DNA of 64,000 nt, taken from the NCBI RefSeq assembly GCF_023954335.1, contig NZ_JAMLIE010000002.1, positions 868,001-932,000 of the forward strand. Reading direction: 5' to 3'. Positions 7,860 through 17,021 of this stretch are shown here, piece after piece. This DNA comes from Aquamicrobium sp. (GTDB lineage: Bacteria > Pseudomonadota > Alphaproteobacteria > Rhizobiales > Rhizobiaceae). Position 1 is the stretch's first letter. Every line of letters starts with the position of its first letter. The position numbers and the translations under genes were made by a program. The notes under the pieces are model-generated. The model searched no databases. It saw nothing but the letters and a program-made list of their open reading frames with translations, and had not been told where the DNA came from.

Positions 7860-8330
7860 TCAGCCCAGAGCCTTCACCGCTTCCAGCACCTCGGCCGCGT
7901 GGCCCGGAACCTTGACCTTGTTCCAGACCCGGACGATCGTGCCGCTGCGGTCGATCAGGACGGTGGTGCGCTCGACGCCCATATATTTGCGGCCGTACAT
8001 GCTTTTCTGTACCCACACGCCATAGGCCTGGAGCACCTCCTTCTCCTCGTCGGAGGCGAGGTCGACGGTGAGCTCGTGCTTGGCCCGGAAGCGGTCGTGG
8101 CTCTTCACGCTGTCCGGCGACAGTCCGATCACCGTCGCGCCGAGCGCGTCGAACCCGGCCTTGAGCCCGCTGAAGCTGATTGCCTCGGCCGTGCAGCCGC
8201 TGGTGTCGTCCTTGGGGTAGAAGAACAGGACCACAATCCTGCCGCGATAGTCCGATAGGGAAATCCGGTTCTCGCCGCTTCCGGGAAGGGTGAAGTCCGG
8301 TGCCGGGTTGCCGGGTTTGATCTGATCCAT
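7860..8330 (-). CDS. bcp: thiol peroxidase of the Bcp/PrxQ type
   Basis: 156 residues. The peroxidatic cysteine is in FFYPKDDTSGCTAEAISFSG; the DxTxGCTxEA signature is that of Bcp/PrxQ. Downstream elements DLASDEEKEVLQAYGVW and VERTTVLIDRSGTIVRVW are typical. Residues five and six after the peroxidatic Cys are Ile and Ser, so the usual nearby resolving Cys is missing and the enzyme should behave as a 1-Cys peroxiredoxin relying on an external thiol. It reduces hydrogen peroxide and organic peroxides in the cytoplasm. The start ATG at 8330 is 8 nt after AGGAGG, which decides it over longer in-frame extensions. Divergent from the large AsmA-like gene. Confidence 0.9.
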   Translation of the reverse strand: MDQIKPGNPAPDFTLPGSGENRISLSDYRGRIVVLFFYPKDDTSGCTAEAISFSGLKAGFDALGATVIGLSPDSVKSHDRFRAKHELTVDLASDEEKEVLQAYGVWVQKSMYGRKYMGVERTTVLIDRSGTIVRVWNKVKVPGHAAEVLEAVKALG

Positions 8331-8422
8331 GCCGTGGCCTCCTTTGTGGTGTCGCCATTGCCCTGCGGCGCTATAGTGTCTCTGCCAGATTCGTTCGCAG
8401 ACAGGAAACAGGCTCGCCACGC

Positions 8423-11400
8423 GTGCATAGCGAGGTTCCTCCCCACGAGAAGATCCGCTTTCGCCGCAGCGACATTGCGTCCCTGGACGCGCTGCCTTCA
8501 GCCGTCCCGCTTCCGCGCCATGCGCGCGTGGCGCGCGCCTCGCGAAAGCTGGGCAAGGCTGTCGTCCTCGGCGTGCTCGGCATCTGCGTCGCTGTGGCGC
8601 TGGCGGTCGCGGTCGTCGTCGCCGGGTTCGGCGAGGGGCGGCTGCGCCTCGAGGCGCAGAAGGCGGTGCTTGGCCTCGTCGGCGACGGCTACGAGGTGGG
8701 GATAGGCAGCGTCGGGGTCACGCTCGACGGCTTTCGCGGTTTCGTGCTCAGGATCGACGACATGGCCATCGCGCCGGCCGGACAGGAGGGCCGCACGACG
8801 CGCGTCGGCTCGGCCCGGTTCGGCCTCAACATGCTGCCGCTGCTGCGCGGGGAGATGCAGATCGGCCGCATCGCCGTTTCGGACGCGGTGCTCGACGCCG
8901 GGGCTTTTCCGCAGCCGGCCGGCGGGGCCGGCCTTGCCATTTTCAACGGGGACGGCCTCGCCGATCCCGACCTGATCAACGCCGCGGTCTTCGACGTCGT
9001 CAAGCAGGCGATCGACGTGCTCGAGGCGCGGGGGATGCGCCGCATCGAAATCAGCAATGTCGAAATCGTGCTGCCGGGGGAGGCGGCGACGCGGGTGCGC
9101 GTCGACGAGGCCGCCCTGCGGCGCAGGTCCGGCGGGGGGATGCGGCTTTCGGCGACGATGGAGGCGCTGGGGCGCGTGCTGACCGCGCGCGGCGACGCGG
9201 CGCTCGATTCCGCTGGCGACCGTGTCGCCTCGCTCGATCTGCGCGTCGACCTTGCCGATTACGCACAGCCGCAGAAGGAAGACGACGCGGCCGCGCCGCG
9301 ACCCGCCGCGGAGCGGGTCGGGGCGGCAGTCCTAGCCTTTTCCGGCAGCCAGGTTGCGGATGGCGGCCGCCTCGCGCTGTCCGGCCGCGTCGAGCGGGCC
9401 GATTTTCCCGTCAGCCGCCGCGACAACATCGTCGCCGATCTCGATTTCGTCGCCACGTCGCAGAGCGGCACCGGCAAGGTCGAGATCGAGCGGCTGCGGA
9501 TTCTTTCCGGCCGCTCGACATGGGGATTCCATGGCGCGATCGGCCCGGCGCCGCGCGAGGGAGCCGCTGGCGATGGCCCACCCTCCGAAAATGGCGCGTT
9601 CTATCGCTACGAACTGGTCAGCGACGGCTCGTCGGTCGCGCCCGCGGGCTCGTCGGAGCCGACGCTGCTGGTCGCCGCCCGGGTTGCCGGCCGGCTCGAC
9701 GCCGCAGCCACGGCCCTTCATGCCGACGAGATCGGCGTGCGCTCGCCGCAGGGCGAGGTGACTGGGCACGGCGCGGTGCGGTTCGAGCGCGGCAAGCGCC
9801 CCGGCCTCGATCTGCGCATCGATGTCGGCGCCATGCCGGTCAGCCATGCCAAGCAGCTCTGGCCCTGGTTCGCCGCGGGCTCGGCCCAGCGCTGGGTCAC
9901 GGCCAACGTCTTCGGCGGGCAGGTCGAGGGCGGCTGGGTCGAGCTGAAGGTGCCGGCCGGGCGGTTCGGCGACGGCACGCCGCTGCGGCACGAGGAGGTG
10001 TCGGGTTTCTTCAAGGTGCGCGGGACGCGCTTCGACGTCGCCGGCCGCATTCCGCCGGTGCGCGACGGCACCGGCACCGTCGCCTTCTTCGGCACGGATG
10101 TCGAGATCGAGCTGGCGGAAGGCACGGTCTACATGCCGTCCGGGCGCACGGTCGCGGCGAGCAACGGCGTCCTCGACATCCGTGACGCCCACATCAAGCC
10201 GACGATCGGCAGGCTCGACATCGAGGTCGCGGGGCAGGCCGACGCGGTGCTGGAGCTGGCGAGCTACGACCCGATCGGCGTCGGCCGCTTCGTCGACCTG
10301 AAGCCGGACGATCTCGACGGCACGGTCAGCGGCTCCGTCGCGGCCGACATTCCGCTGCAGAGCGGCGTTCCCCTCGACCGGCTCGACTGGAAGGTCGAGC
10401 TCGCCTATGACGACCTTTCGGTGGCGCGGCCGTTCCAGGGGCAGGCGGTCCGGGCGGCGACGGGCACCATTATCGTCGATCCGCAGAAGGCGGTAATCGA
10501 GGCGAAGGCGCAGCTGAACGGCCTGCCGGCGACGCTGAAGCTGACGGAGCCGCTCGGCCAGAGCACCGAGCAGCGCCAGCGCCAGATCGCCATCGACATG
10601 GACGACAAGGCGCGCGCGGCGCTGGCGCCGGGCCTCGACGCGCTGCTTTCCGGCATCGTCAGGGTCGAGGTGGACGATGCCGGGTCCGGGGCCGGCTCCG
10701 GCGCCGGGGCGGATGCGGCGCGGACGATCCGGGCCGATCTCCAGCCCGCCACCCTTTCGATCCCGTGGGTCGGATGGAGCAAGGGGGCCGGGGTTGCGGC
10801 TGCGGTCTCCTTCGCCATGAAGGCGTCGGGCGGCCGCACGGAGCTGTCCGACTTTTCGCTGCGCGGCGAGACCTTCGCCGCGAGCGGAACGGTTCTTCTC
10901 AACGATGGCGGCGTCGAGCGCGTGCGATTTCCCGCGATGCGGCTCAACCGGGGCGACGACTTCTCGCTCGACGTCGTGCGCAGCGGAGGGGGCTATGCCG
11001 TGACCGTGCGCGGCAAGAGCGTCGACGCCCGCTCGCTCGTCAAGCTCTACACGCGCGACGCCGGCGCGGGCGGGACGGCCGAGGCGGCGGCGACGCCGGT
11101 CACGCTCGACCTCAAGGTCGACGCCATGTCCGGCTTCCATGGCGAGGTGCTGCGCGACGTGACGCTTTCCTATTCGGGAACGGGCGCGCAGGGCGGCAAC
11201 ACTGAATTTTCCGCGACGACGGCGAGCGGCCAGCAGATCGTCTTCCGCGACGGGATGGAGGGTGGGACGCGCGGCATCTCCATGCAGTCGGCGGATGCCG
11301 GCGCGCTGCTGCGCTTCCTCGACATCTACGAGCGCATGGAGGGCGGGCGCATCGCGCTCAGCCTGTCCGGGCGCGGCGGTGAGACGCTGCGCGGCCGGAT

Positions 11401-11866
11401 CGACGCGCGCGATTTCTGGCTGGTCAACGAGCCGCGGCTGTCCTCCATCGTCTCGACGCCGTCGACGCAGGACGGGCGCTCGCTCAACCAGGCGGTGCGC
11501 GGCTCGCTCGACACCAGCCGCGTGCAGTTCGAGCGCGGCTATGCCGAAATCGCGCGCGGACAGGGCAGGGTGTCGCTCGACCGCGGCATCCTGCGCGGGC
11601 CGATGATCGGCGTCAGCTTCCAGGGGCTTCTCAGCGACGGCAACGGCAACATGGCCATGACCGGCACCTTCATGCCGGCCTATGGCCTGAACCGGATATT
11701 CGGCGAGATCCCGATCATCGGCCAGATTCTCGGCAACGGCCGCGACCGCGGCCTGATCGGCATCACCTTCCGCCTCGCGGGAAAGACCGACGAGCCGCGG
11801 CTCGAGGTCAACCCGCTCTCGGTCATCGCACCGGGAATCTTCCGCTCGGTGTTCAAGTTCCGGTGA
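8423..11866 (+). CDS. large AsmA/YhdP-like envelope protein (DUF3971/AsmA-2 domains)
   Basis: 1147 residues from a GTG start. A basic cytoplasmic N-terminus of about 45 residues precedes one transmembrane helix (VVLGVLGICVAVALAVAVVV). A very long periplasmic part follows, rich in beta strands, with alternating short hydrophobic segments and GRLDIEV-type repeats. The C-terminal block (DRGILRGPMIGVSFQGLLSD through GEIPIIGQILGNGRDRGLIG) is the conserved AsmA-2 end found in YhdP/TamB-like bridges. Proteins of this class are thought to form hydrophobic grooves carrying phospholipids between inner and outer membrane. Assignment to that role follows from the family, not from an identified site here. 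Convergent with tyrS; a palindromic repeat separates the two ends. Confidence 0.8.
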   Translation: MHSEVPPHEKIRFRRSDIASLDALPSAVPLPRHARVARASRKLGKAVVLGVLGICVAVALAVAVVVAGFGEGRLRLEAQKAVLGLVGDGYEVGIGSVGVTLDGFRGFVLRIDDMAIAPAGQEGRTTRVGSARFGLNMLPLLRGEMQIGRIAVSDAVLDAGAFPQPAGGAGLAIFNGDGLADPDLINAAVFDVVKQAIDVLEARGMRRIEISNVEIVLPGEAATRVRVDEAALRRRSGGGMRLSATMEALGRVLTARGDAALDSAGDRVASLDLRVDLADYAQPQKEDDAAAPRPAAERVGAAVLAFSGSQVADGGRLALSGRVERADFPVSRRDNIVADLDFVATSQSGTGKVEIERLRILSGRSTWGFHGAIGPAPREGAAGDGPPSENGAFYRYELVSDGSSVAPAGSSEPTLLVAARVAGRLDAAATALHADEIGVRSPQGEVTGHGAVRFERGKRPGLDLRIDVGAMPVSHAKQLWPWFAAGSAQRWVTANVFGGQVEGGWVELKVPAGRFGDGTPLRHEEVSGFFKVRGTRFDVAGRIPPVRDGTGTVAFFGTDVEIELAEGTVYMPSGRTVAASNGVLDIRDAHIKPTIGRLDIEVAGQADAVLELASYDPIGVGRFVDLKPDDLDGTVSGSVAADIPLQSGVPLDRLDWKVELAYDDLSVARPFQGQAVRAATGTIIVDPQKAVIEAKAQLNGLPATLKLTEPLGQSTEQRQRQIAIDMDDKARAALAPGLDALLSGIVRVEVDDAGSGAGSGAGADAARTIRADLQPATLSIPWVGWSKGAGVAAAVSFAMKASGGRTELSDFSLRGETFAASGTVLLNDGGVERVRFPAMRLNRGDDFSLDVVRSGGGYAVTVRGKSVDARSLVKLYTRDAGAGGTAEAAATPVTLDLKVDAMSGFHGEVLRDVTLSYSGTGAQGGNTEFSATTASGQQIVFRDGMEGGTRGISMQSADAGALLRFLDIYERMEGGRIALSLSGRGGETLRGRIDARDFWLVNEPRLSSIVSTPSTQDGRSLNQAVRGSLDTSRVQFERGYAEIARGQGRVSLDRGILRGPMIGVSFQGLLSDGNGNMAMTGTFMPAYGLNRIFGEIPIIGQILGNGRDRGLIGITFRLAGKTDEPRLEVNPLSVIAPGIFRSVFKFR

Positions 11867-11890
11867 GGGGAAGACGGCAACGCCGGCGCT

Positions 11891-12013
11891 GCCCCTCACC
11901 TGCCTGCCGGCATCCTCTCCCCGTGAACAGGGAGAGGGGAGACTGCCGCGACCTTGCCGCTTCCCCTTCTCCCCGTTCACGGGGAGAAGGTGCCCGAAGG
12001 GCGGATGAGGGGC
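11891..12013. repeat. compound palindromic intergenic repeat, likely bidirectional terminator
   Basis: About 123 nt between convergent genes. It holds two successive hairpins: CCTCTCCC/GGGAGAGG and CTTCTCCCCG/CGGGGAGAAG. It is bounded by GCCCCTCA on the left and TGAGGGGC on the right, an exact inverted pair. The high GC and nested palindromes are typical of dispersed repeats at rhizobial gene ends. No second copy was found in this window. Confidence 0.65.
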
Positions 12014-12030
12014 GGCGCGGGCGTGCCCGA

Positions 12031-13284
12031 TCAGACCGGGCGGACCAGCACGTGCTTCTTCTTGCCGAGCGACAGCTTGACGACGCCGTCTGTGGTCACG
12101 TCGGCCGCGCCGACGACGCGCCTGTCGTCGGCGACCGGCTGGTCGTTGACGCGGACCGCGCCGCCCTGCACATGCCGGCGCGCCTCGCCGTTGGAGGCGG
12201 CAAGGCCGGCCCTGACGAACAGCGCCAGCACGCCGATGCCGGCCTCCAACTCGGCCGCGGGCAGCTCCACCGTCGGCAAGCTTTCCGCGAGCGCGCCTTC
12301 TTCGAAGGTCTTGCGCGCGGTCTCGGCCGCGCCTTCCGCGTCGGCGCGGCCGTGCAGCATCGCCGTCACCTCCGTCGCCAGCACCTTCTTGGCCTCGTTG
12401 ATCTCGGAGCCGCCGAGGGCGGCGAGCCGGGCGATCTCGTCCAGCGGCAGCGTGGTGTAGAGCTTCAGGAACCGCTCGACGTCGGCGTCCTCGGTGTTGC
12501 GCCAGTACTGCCAGAAATCGTAGGCCGACAGCATGTCGGGGTTGAGCCAGACCGCGCCGGACAGCGACTTGCCCATCTTGGCGCCCGACGCGGTGGTGAG
12601 CAGCGGCGAGGTCAGCGCGTAGAGCTGCGGCGTGCCGAGCCGGTGGCCGAGGTCGATGCCGCTGACGATGTTGCCCCACTGGTCGGAGCCGCCCATCTGC
12701 AGGCGCGTGCCGTAGCGCCTGTTCAGCTCGACGAAGTCGTAAGCCTGCAGGATCATGTAGTTGAATTCGAGGAACGACAGCGATTGCTGCCGGTCGAGCC
12801 GCATCTTGACCGAGTCGAAGGACAGCATGCGGTTGACCGAGAAGTAGCGGCCGACGTCGCGCAGGAAGTCGAGGTAGTTCAAGCCGCGCAGCCACTCGCT
12901 ATTGTCGACCATCAGCGCGTCCTTCGGGCCGTCGCCGAAGGCGAGGTAGCGCGAGAACACGGACTTGATCGAGGCGGTGTTGGCGGCGATGGTCTCCAGC
13001 GTCATCAGCTGGCGCGCCTCCTCCTTGAAAGAGGGATCGCCGACCATGCCGGTGCCGCCGCCCATCAGCGCGATCGGCCGATGGCCGGTCTGCTGCAGCC
13101 AGTGCAGCATCATGATCTGGATCAGCCCGCCGGCATGGAGGCTCGGCGCGGTCGGGTCGAAGCCGATATAGGCCGTCACCGTCTCCTTCGCCAGCAGGGC
13201 GTCGAGGCCGGCTTCATCGGAAATCTGATGAATGAAGCCGCGCTCGGAAAGCGTGCGCAGGAAATCGGACTTGAAGGCGGACAT
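12031..13284 (-). CDS. tyrS: tyrosyl-tRNA synthetase
   Basis: 417 residues. Class I synthetase: the HIGH-equivalent is in YIGFDPTAPSLHAGGLIQI, the tRNA/ATP-binding region includes LQMGGSDQWGNI, and the KMSKS loop reads AKMGKSLSG. The C-terminal S4-like RNA-binding domain (NGEARRHVQGGAVRVNDQPV) is complete. It charges tRNA-Tyr in the cytoplasm. The start at 13284 (MSAFKSDFLRTL) fits family N-termini; an in-frame extension to 13344 looks non-coding. Divergent from anmK with an 83-nt gap. Confidence 0.97.
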   Translation of the reverse strand: MSAFKSDFLRTLSERGFIHQISDEAGLDALLAKETVTAYIGFDPTAPSLHAGGLIQIMMLHWLQQTGHRPIALMGGGTGMVGDPSFKEEARQLMTLETIAANTASIKSVFSRYLAFGDGPKDALMVDNSEWLRGLNYLDFLRDVGRYFSVNRMLSFDSVKMRLDRQQSLSFLEFNYMILQAYDFVELNRRYGTRLQMGGSDQWGNIVSGIDLGHRLGTPQLYALTSPLLTTASGAKMGKSLSGAVWLNPDMLSAYDFWQYWRNTEDADVERFLKLYTTLPLDEIARLAALGGSEINEAKKVLATEVTAMLHGRADAEGAAETARKTFEEGALAESLPTVELPAAELEAGIGVLALFVRAGLAASNGEARRHVQGGAVRVNDQPVADDRRVVGAADVTTDGVVKLSLGKKKHVLVRPV

Positions 13285-13367
13285 GATCGGTTCTTTCGTG
13301 CGTATGGATGCGGGGGCCTTTAGCATCATGGCGGCGGGAATCACAAGAACGGCAATGGGACGAGGCT

Positions 13368-14480
13368 ATGACGGAACCTGTCTGGAGCATCGGGCTGATG
13401 AGCGGCACGTCGATGGACGGCATCGACGTGGCGACCGTCGAGACCGACGGGCGCGGTCATGTCCGGCGCGGGCCGGGCGGCTTCTTCGCCTATGACGCGG
13501 CGTTCCGCGCCCGCATCGAGGCGGGGCTGGACGACGCGCGCACCATGGCCGGGCGGCAGGAGCGGCCGGGCGCGCTTGGCGCGCTGGAGCGCGACCTGAC
13601 GCTGCGCCACGCCGGGGCGGTGAAGCGGTTCCTCACTGATAATCCCGGCCTAACGCCCCGGGTGATCGGGTTCCACGGCCAGACGGTGCTGCACCGGCCC
13701 GACCAGGCGCTGACGGTCCAGCTCGGCGACGGCGCGCTGCTGGCGCGCGAGACCGGCGTTCCGGTCGTCTACGACATGCGCGCCAACGACATGGCGCATG
13801 GCGGGCAGGGCGCGCCGCTGGTGCCGGTCTATCACGCCGCGCTCGCCGCCTCGCTGCCGGCGGCGCTGCGTTCCTTCCCCGTCTGCTTCGTCAATATCGG
13901 CGGCATCTCGAACGTCACCTTCATTCCCGAGGCGGGCGATCCCGTCGCCTTCGACAGCGGGCCGGGCAATGCGCTGATCGACCAGTGGGTCCAGCGCGGC
14001 GGCGGCCCGTCCTATGACGAGGACGGGCGGATCGCGGCCGGGGGCGGAGCGGTCGAGGATGTCGTCGCGCGCTATCTCGACGCCCCGTTCTTCGACGAGC
14101 CGGCGCCGAAATCGCTCGACCGCGGCGATTTCACCACCGATCTGGCGCAAGACCTTTCGCTGGAGGACGGCGCGCGCACGCTCGCCGCCGTCAGCGCCGC
14201 GGCGATCCTCAAGGCGCGGGCGCACATGCCGGAGCCGCCGCTCCTGTGGATCGTCTGCGGCGGCGGGCGCAAGAACCCGGCGATCATGGAGGACCTGCGC
14301 CGCGGCGCGGGCAATGTGCGGGTGATCGCGGCCGAGGAGGCGGGCTTCGACGGCGACGCGATGGAGGCGGAGGCCTGGGCCTATCTCGCGGTGCGGGCGC
14401 TGAACGGCCTGCCGCTGACGTTCCCGACGACGACCGGCTGTGCCCGGCCGGTGACGGGCGGGGTTCTGGTTAATCCGTGA
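13368..14480 (+). CDS. anmK: anhydro-N-acetylmuramic acid kinase
   Basis: 370 residues. The N-terminal phosphate-binding motif is IGLMSGTSMDGIDV; the middle holds VIGFHGQTVLHRP, the family region PVVYDMRANDMAHGGQGAPL and FDSGPGNALIDQW; the second nucleotide element is VCGGGRKNPAIMEDL. The enzyme converts 1,6-anhydro-MurNAc from recycled peptidoglycan to MurNAc-6-phosphate. The chosen ATG follows GGACGAGG; longer in-frame extension overlaps the tyrS promoter region. Its 3' end overlaps the convergent acetyltransferase gene by 11 nt. Confidence 0.95.
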   Translation: MTEPVWSIGLMSGTSMDGIDVATVETDGRGHVRRGPGGFFAYDAAFRARIEAGLDDARTMAGRQERPGALGALERDLTLRHAGAVKRFLTDNPGLTPRVIGFHGQTVLHRPDQALTVQLGDGALLARETGVPVVYDMRANDMAHGGQGAPLVPVYHAALAASLPAALRSFPVCFVNIGGISNVTFIPEAGDPVAFDSGPGNALIDQWVQRGGGPSYDEDGRIAAGGGAVEDVVARYLDAPFFDEPAPKSLDRGDFTTDLAQDLSLEDGARTLAAVSAAAILKARAHMPEPPLLWIVCGGGRKNPAIMEDLRRGAGNVRVIAAEEAGFDGDAMEAEAWAYLAVRALNGLPLTFPTTTGCARPVTGGVLVNP

Positions 14481-14916
14481 GGCCGAGGCGGTAGGGGACG
14501 AAACCTTCGTCGTCCGGCCCGTCGATCAGCCGGAAGCCGCAGGCGCGCACCAGGGCAAGCCCCGCCTCGTTATCGCGCGCGACAAAGACGTCGATGTGGG
14601 AGAAGCGGTCGGCGGCGCGCTCGGCGAAGGCGTCCAGCACCCGGCGCGCCACGCCCTTGCCGCGCTGGGCGGGATCGACGGCGATGAACAGCGTCATGCC
14701 GCCGTCGCCTTCTTCCTCGTAGCGGATTACGGCGACGGGCGTGCCCTCGGCGTCGAGCGAGGCGATTTCGGCGACCACGCCTTCGCCGGCGGTCGCCTCG
14801 GCCAACCAGTCGGTATCGGGGAAGGGCGCGCGGCGGGCGAGCTCCTCGTCCGCGAACCAGGCGGCGTAGACGGCCAGGTCCGTCTCGTGGAAACGCCGGA
14901 AGCGCAGCAGTTCCAC
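14470..14916 (-). CDS. GNAT family N-acetyltransferase
   Basis: 148 residues with the GNAT fold. The acetyl-CoA pyrophosphate loop is IAVDPAQRGKGVARRVLDAF (R-x-x-G-x-G/A), followed by IDVFVARDNEAGLALVRACGF, the usual strand 5 and helix 4 region. The N-terminal FRRFHETDLAVYAAWFADEE resembles RimJ/RimL-type relatives. Substrate unknown. It ends 11 nt inside the convergent anmK frame and starts 13 nt downstream of the hydrolase at 14930-15604 on the same strand, so the two are probably cotranscribed. Confidence 0.85.
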   Translation of the reverse strand: MELLRFRRFHETDLAVYAAWFADEELARRAPFPDTDWLAEATAGEGVVAEIASLDAEGTPVAVIRYEEEGDGGMTLFIAVDPAQRGKGVARRVLDAFAERAADRFSHIDVFVARDNEAGLALVRACGFRLIDGPDDEGFVPYRLGLTD

Positions 14917-14929
14917 GATCCCGGCCTCC

Positions 14930-15604
14930 CTATCTCAGGCGCTTGGGGCGCGGATCGGCCAGTTCGCCCGCCAGCCGGCGGTCGAGATAGTCGGCGCACT
15001 CCTCGATCAGGAGATCGGCGTCGTTGGAGAAGAAATGGTTGGCGCCGGGCAGCGTCTTCTGGGTGATGGTGATGCCCTTTTGCGTGTGCAGCTTGTCGAC
15101 CAGCGTCTGCACGTCCTTGGCCGGGGCGACCTTGTCGGCGTCGCCATGGATGATGAGGCCGGAGGACGGGCAAGGGGCGAGGAACGAGAAGTCGTAGATG
15201 TTGGGCTGCGGCGCGACCGAGATGAAGCCCTCGATCTCGGGCCGGCGCATCAGCAGCTGCATGCCGATCCACGCGCCGAAGGAATAGCCGGCGACCCAGC
15301 AGCTCTTGGAATCGGGATGCAGCGACTGCACCCAGTCGAGCGCGGCGGCCGCGTCGGAGAGCTCGCCCGTGCCGTGGTCGAACTCGCCCTGGCTGCGGCC
15401 GATGCCGCGGAAATTGAAGCGCAGCGTGGTGAAGTCACGCTTCTGGAACATGTAGAACAGGTCGTAGACGATCTTGTTGTTCATCGTGCCGCCGAACTGC
15501 GGATGCGGGTGCAGCACGATCGCGATCGGAGCGTTCTTCTGGCTGGAGGGCTGGTAGCGGCCCTCGAGACGGCCGGCCGGACCTGCGAAAATTACCTCGG
15601 GCAT
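14930..15604 (-). CDS. alpha/beta hydrolase (dienelactone-hydrolase-like)
   Basis: 224 residues. The oxyanion region is AIVLHPHPQFGGTMNN; the nucleophile elbow is WVAGYSFGAW (G-x-S-x-G); the acid is in LIIHGDADKVAP; the histidine is in LPGANHFF. All triad residues are in order for a compact alpha/beta hydrolase of the type often annotated as a conserved esterase in rhizobia. Substrate unknown, cytoplasmic. The start ATG at 15604 is preceded by GGAGTTGGT. Divergent from the suf operon; the 243-nt region between them carries the Irr-type box at 15710-15726. Confidence 0.85.
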   Translation of the reverse strand: MPEVIFAGPAGRLEGRYQPSSQKNAPIAIVLHPHPQFGGTMNNKIVYDLFYMFQKRDFTTLRFNFRGIGRSQGEFDHGTGELSDAAAALDWVQSLHPDSKSCWVAGYSFGAWIGMQLLMRRPEIEGFISVAPQPNIYDFSFLAPCPSSGLIIHGDADKVAPAKDVQTLVDKLHTQKGITITQKTLPGANHFFSNDADLLIEECADYLDRRLAGELADPRPKRLR

Positions 15605-15709
15605 ACCAACTCCAATGCACAACGGGTTCGCCGGGTTTCGACCGCCGGTCCGGCCGGAGCGGAACGCTCGCCGGACTTGACGCGGAAGGATCGTCGCCGT
15701 AGAAGCCAG

Positions 15710-15726
15710 TTTAGAACAGTTCAAAA
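15710..15726 (+). promoter_or_regulatory. Irr iron-control element (ICE) candidate upstream of the suf operon
   Basis: TTTAGAACAGTTCAAAA, a near-perfect inverted repeat, matches the rhizobial Irr box pattern (TTTAGAA, three bases, TTCTAAA) at all but one arm base. It lies 122 nt before the first suf start codon. Irr and RirA control suf operons in rhizobia, so the position is biologically consistent; binding is inferred. Confidence 0.65.
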
Positions 15727-15847
15727 CAGGCAAGCCGGTAGCCAGCCTGTTGGCAGAGCGGGTAAATAGGACGGCTGGCCTTGCAATTTCAAGGAAAAAC
15801 GCCGACCGACCGCGCGGACAACCCGCAAGGGAAACGGAATCGCCTGA

Positions 15848-17011
15848 ATGACCGGCAAGCGCGCCTATCTCGACCACAACGCCAGCGCCCCGCTTCTGCC
15901 TGAAGCGCGCGCGGCGGTGCTGGCCGCGCTGGAGGCGGGCGCCAACGCCTCGTCCGTCCATGCCGACGGCCGCGAGGCGCGCCGCATGGTGGAGCAGGCG
16001 CGGCGCGACGTCGCCGCCCTCGTCGGCGGCAAGTCCGAGCACGTGGTGTTCACCTCGGGCGCGACGGAAGCGGCCTCGACGCTCCTGTCGCCCGAATGGC
16101 GGCTCGGTCGCGCGCCGGTGCGGATGGCCCGGCTCATCGTCTGCGCCACCGATCATCCCTGCTTCCTCTCGGGCGGACGGTTCCCGCCGGAGGCGATCAC
16201 GGTCGTCGGCGTCGACGGCGACGGCGTCGTCGATCTCGGCGCGCTGGAGGCGCTGCTCATCGGCCACGACCGCGAGGAGGGATTGGCGCTCGTCGCCATC
16301 CATGCCGCCAACAACGAGACCGGCGTGATCCAGCCGGTGCGCGAGGTCGCGCGGATCGCCAAGGCGCACGGCGCGGTTCTGGTGGTCGACGCGGTGCAGG
16401 CAGTTGGGCGTATTCCTATAGACATATCGGATGGATACGGCGATTTCCTCATCCTGACCTCGCACAAGATCGGTGGGCCGAAAGGCGCGGGCGCCTTCGT
16501 CGGCGTCACCGACCTGATGATGCCGGCGCCGCTGATTCGCGGCGGCGGGCAGGAAAAGGGCCATCGCCCCGGCACCGAGAACGTTGCCGCCATCGCGGGC
16601 TTCGGCGCGGCGGCGCGCACGGCGCTCGCCGGCCTCGGCGACATGGACGCGATGCGGGCGCGGCGCGACGCGTTCGAGGCGGTCCTGCTCGAGCTCGCGC
16701 CCGATGCCGCGATCCACGGGAGCAAATCTGAGCGCCTCGCCAACACGCTGTTCTTCTCCGTGCCGGGGGTGAAGGCCGAGACGGCGCAGATCGCCTTCGA
16801 TCTCGCCGACGTTTCGCTGTCGGCCGGCTCCGCCTGCTCGTCGGGCAAGGTCGGCGCGAGCCACGTGCTGAAGGCGATGGGCGTCGAGAGCGATCTCGGC
16901 GCGCTGCGCGTCTCGATCGGGCGCGAGACGGGCGAGGCCGAGCTTGCCGCCTTCCGGGCGGCGCTGGCGAAGATGATGGAACGTAGGGCCGCGCGGGTGA
17001 ACGCGGCCTGA
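15848..17011 (+). CDS. sufS2: cysteine desulfurase (NifS/IscS-like), first suf operon gene
   Basis: 387 residues. YLDHNASAPLLPEAR is the IscS/NifS N-terminus; PLP contacts include TSGATEAAS and the His/Asp region VVDAVQAVGRIPID; the PLP lysine is in LTSHKIGGPKGAG; the mobile sulfur-carrying cysteine is in SAGSACSSGKVGASHVL. It removes sulfur from cysteine as an enzyme-bound persulfide for Fe-S assembly. It begins the operon that continues into sufB 127 nt downstream and ends at least at sufA. Rhizobial suf operons carry this IscS-type enzyme as well as a SufS-type enzyme (20736-21986). No SufE or SufU gene is visible nearby, so sulfur transfer to SufB must use another partner or be direct. 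Confidence 0.9.
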   Translation: MTGKRAYLDHNASAPLLPEARAAVLAALEAGANASSVHADGREARRMVEQARRDVAALVGGKSEHVVFTSGATEAASTLLSPEWRLGRAPVRMARLIVCATDHPCFLSGGRFPPEAITVVGVDGDGVVDLGALEALLIGHDREEGLALVAIHAANNETGVIQPVREVARIAKAHGAVLVVDAVQAVGRIPIDISDGYGDFLILTSHKIGGPKGAGAFVGVTDLMMPAPLIRGGGQEKGHRPGTENVAAIAGFGAAARTALAGLGDMDAMRARRDAFEAVLLELAPDAAIHGSKSERLANTLFFSVPGVKAETAQIAFDLADVSLSAGSACSSGKVGASHVLKAMGVESDLGALRVSIGRETGEAELAAFRAALAKMMERRAARVNAA

Positions 17012-17021
17012 TCCGGGCGCG

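Noticed and set aside
9332..12895. Very long minus-strand open frame (over 1100 codons) opposite the AsmA-like gene
   Set aside because: It is an antisense frame caused by high GC at third positions; low-complexity Arg/Ala-rich translation with no domain, and it also overlaps tyrS.
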